Of a DNA stretch of 7,596 nucleotides, positions 7,338 to 7,596 are shown piece by piece; positions within the stretch are counted from its first letter, which is position 1; each line of letters starts with the position of its first letter. The notes beneath the pieces are model-generated. The model was not told the DNA's origin, made no database searches, and was given only the letters and a program-made list of their open reading frames with translations. The position numbers were made by a program, and so were the translations under genes. Source of the stretch: an uncultured Nitrospinaceae bacterium (GTDB lineage Bacteria > Nitrospinota > Nitrospinia > Nitrospinales > VA-1); the NCBI GenBank assembly GCA_913043155.1, contig CAJWLY010000075.1, forward strand, positions 1 through 7,596, in the 5' to 3' direction.

Positions 7338-7596
7338 AAAACGGTTTGGTGGTGGCGAGATGGATCATTCCCGCACCGATCAGAAAAATGGCGATGTGTA
7401 CCATCATCGCATATTTTTTAGGCAGCATGTCAGCCTGAATCTGTTTCGCGTTGAGTACGCCCAGCACGATCAAAAGAACCAGCAGCCCCAGTTTAGCAAC
7501 GATCCAGTTGGCTTGCCCGAATGCGCCGGTTTTGACCGTGAGCATGATACCGGAAAAGATGGTGACCGCAAGAATAGGATAATAGATGAGTTTGTG
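7336..7596 (-). CDS. Multi-pass membrane protein (N-terminus beyond window)
   Basis: The frame is open from the right edge to the TAG at 7336-7338, giving the last 86 residues of a larger protein. An internal ATG at 7545 falls within a hydrophobic segment and is unlikely to be the real start. Three helices are visible, at about 3-20 (IYYPILAVTIFSGIMLTV), 29-49 (WIVAKLGLLVLLIVLGVLNA) and 65-82 (YAMMVHIAIFLIGAGMIHLA). A helix ending in SG, then a W-x-x-AKL helix, is reminiscent of small helical membrane families such as SirB, CopD or HemJ-like proteins, but I cannot assign one. It is the first visible gene of a minus-strand set with the 34-residue and 119-residue genes, with 10 bases to the next one. 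Confidence 0.78.
   Translation of the reverse strand, partial: HKLIYYPILAVTIFSGIMLTVKTGAFGQANWIVAKLGLLVLLIVLGVLNAKQIQADMLPKKYAMMVHIAIFLIGAGMIHLATTKPF

Overview
The window suggests a Gram-negative (diderm) bacterium of moderate GC content. It carries a periplasmic adaptor protein with a TolC-docking type hairpin, MacB/Lol-type permeases, and an AsmA-like envelope protein, all of which belong to organisms with an outer membrane. A stand-alone urate-oxidase-N-type membrane protein adds a flavour seen in environmental lineages such as Nitrospinota or delta-proteobacterial relatives, but I cannot place the organism with confidence. No rRNA, tRNA, CRISPR array or mobile element is visible.

Layout. 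(1) Bases 1-1455, minus strand: the N-terminal 485 residues of an AsmA-like protein with one N-terminal membrane anchor; the gene runs off the left edge. (2) Bases 1456-1611: a short divergent intergenic region that should hold promoters for both flanking units. (3) Bases 1612-6009, plus strand: a tight four-gene operon encoding a MacA-like adaptor, a MacB/LolD-type ATPase and two different FtsX/MacB-type permeases, closed by a strong hairpin terminator at 6047-6084 that should work in both directions. (4) Bases 6128-6604, minus strand: a four-helix membrane protein resembling the membrane domain of PuuD-type urate oxidase. (5) Bases 6605-6857: a non-coding gap with two inverted repeats. (6) Bases 6858-7596, minus strand: a compact set of three small membrane genes, namely a multi-pass protein cut by the right edge, a 34-residue single-helix protein with a very acidic tail, and a 119-residue coiled-coil protein with a C-terminal membrane anchor.

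How the genes work together. The plus-strand operon encodes nearly all of a tripartite MacAB-type exporter. The ATPase drives a probably heterodimeric pair of permeases, and the adaptor bridges them to an outer-membrane TolC-like channel that is not encoded here. Unlike textbook MacB, the ATPase and permease are separate proteins and there are two permeases, a LolCDE-like arrangement combined with a MacA adaptor. The divergent AsmA-like gene may also serve envelope biogenesis, but the link is only positional. The right-hand membrane genes form a separate module. I recognise the family of the urate-oxidase-N-like protein, but not the function of the three-gene cluster, whose 34-residue member is easily missed by gene finders.
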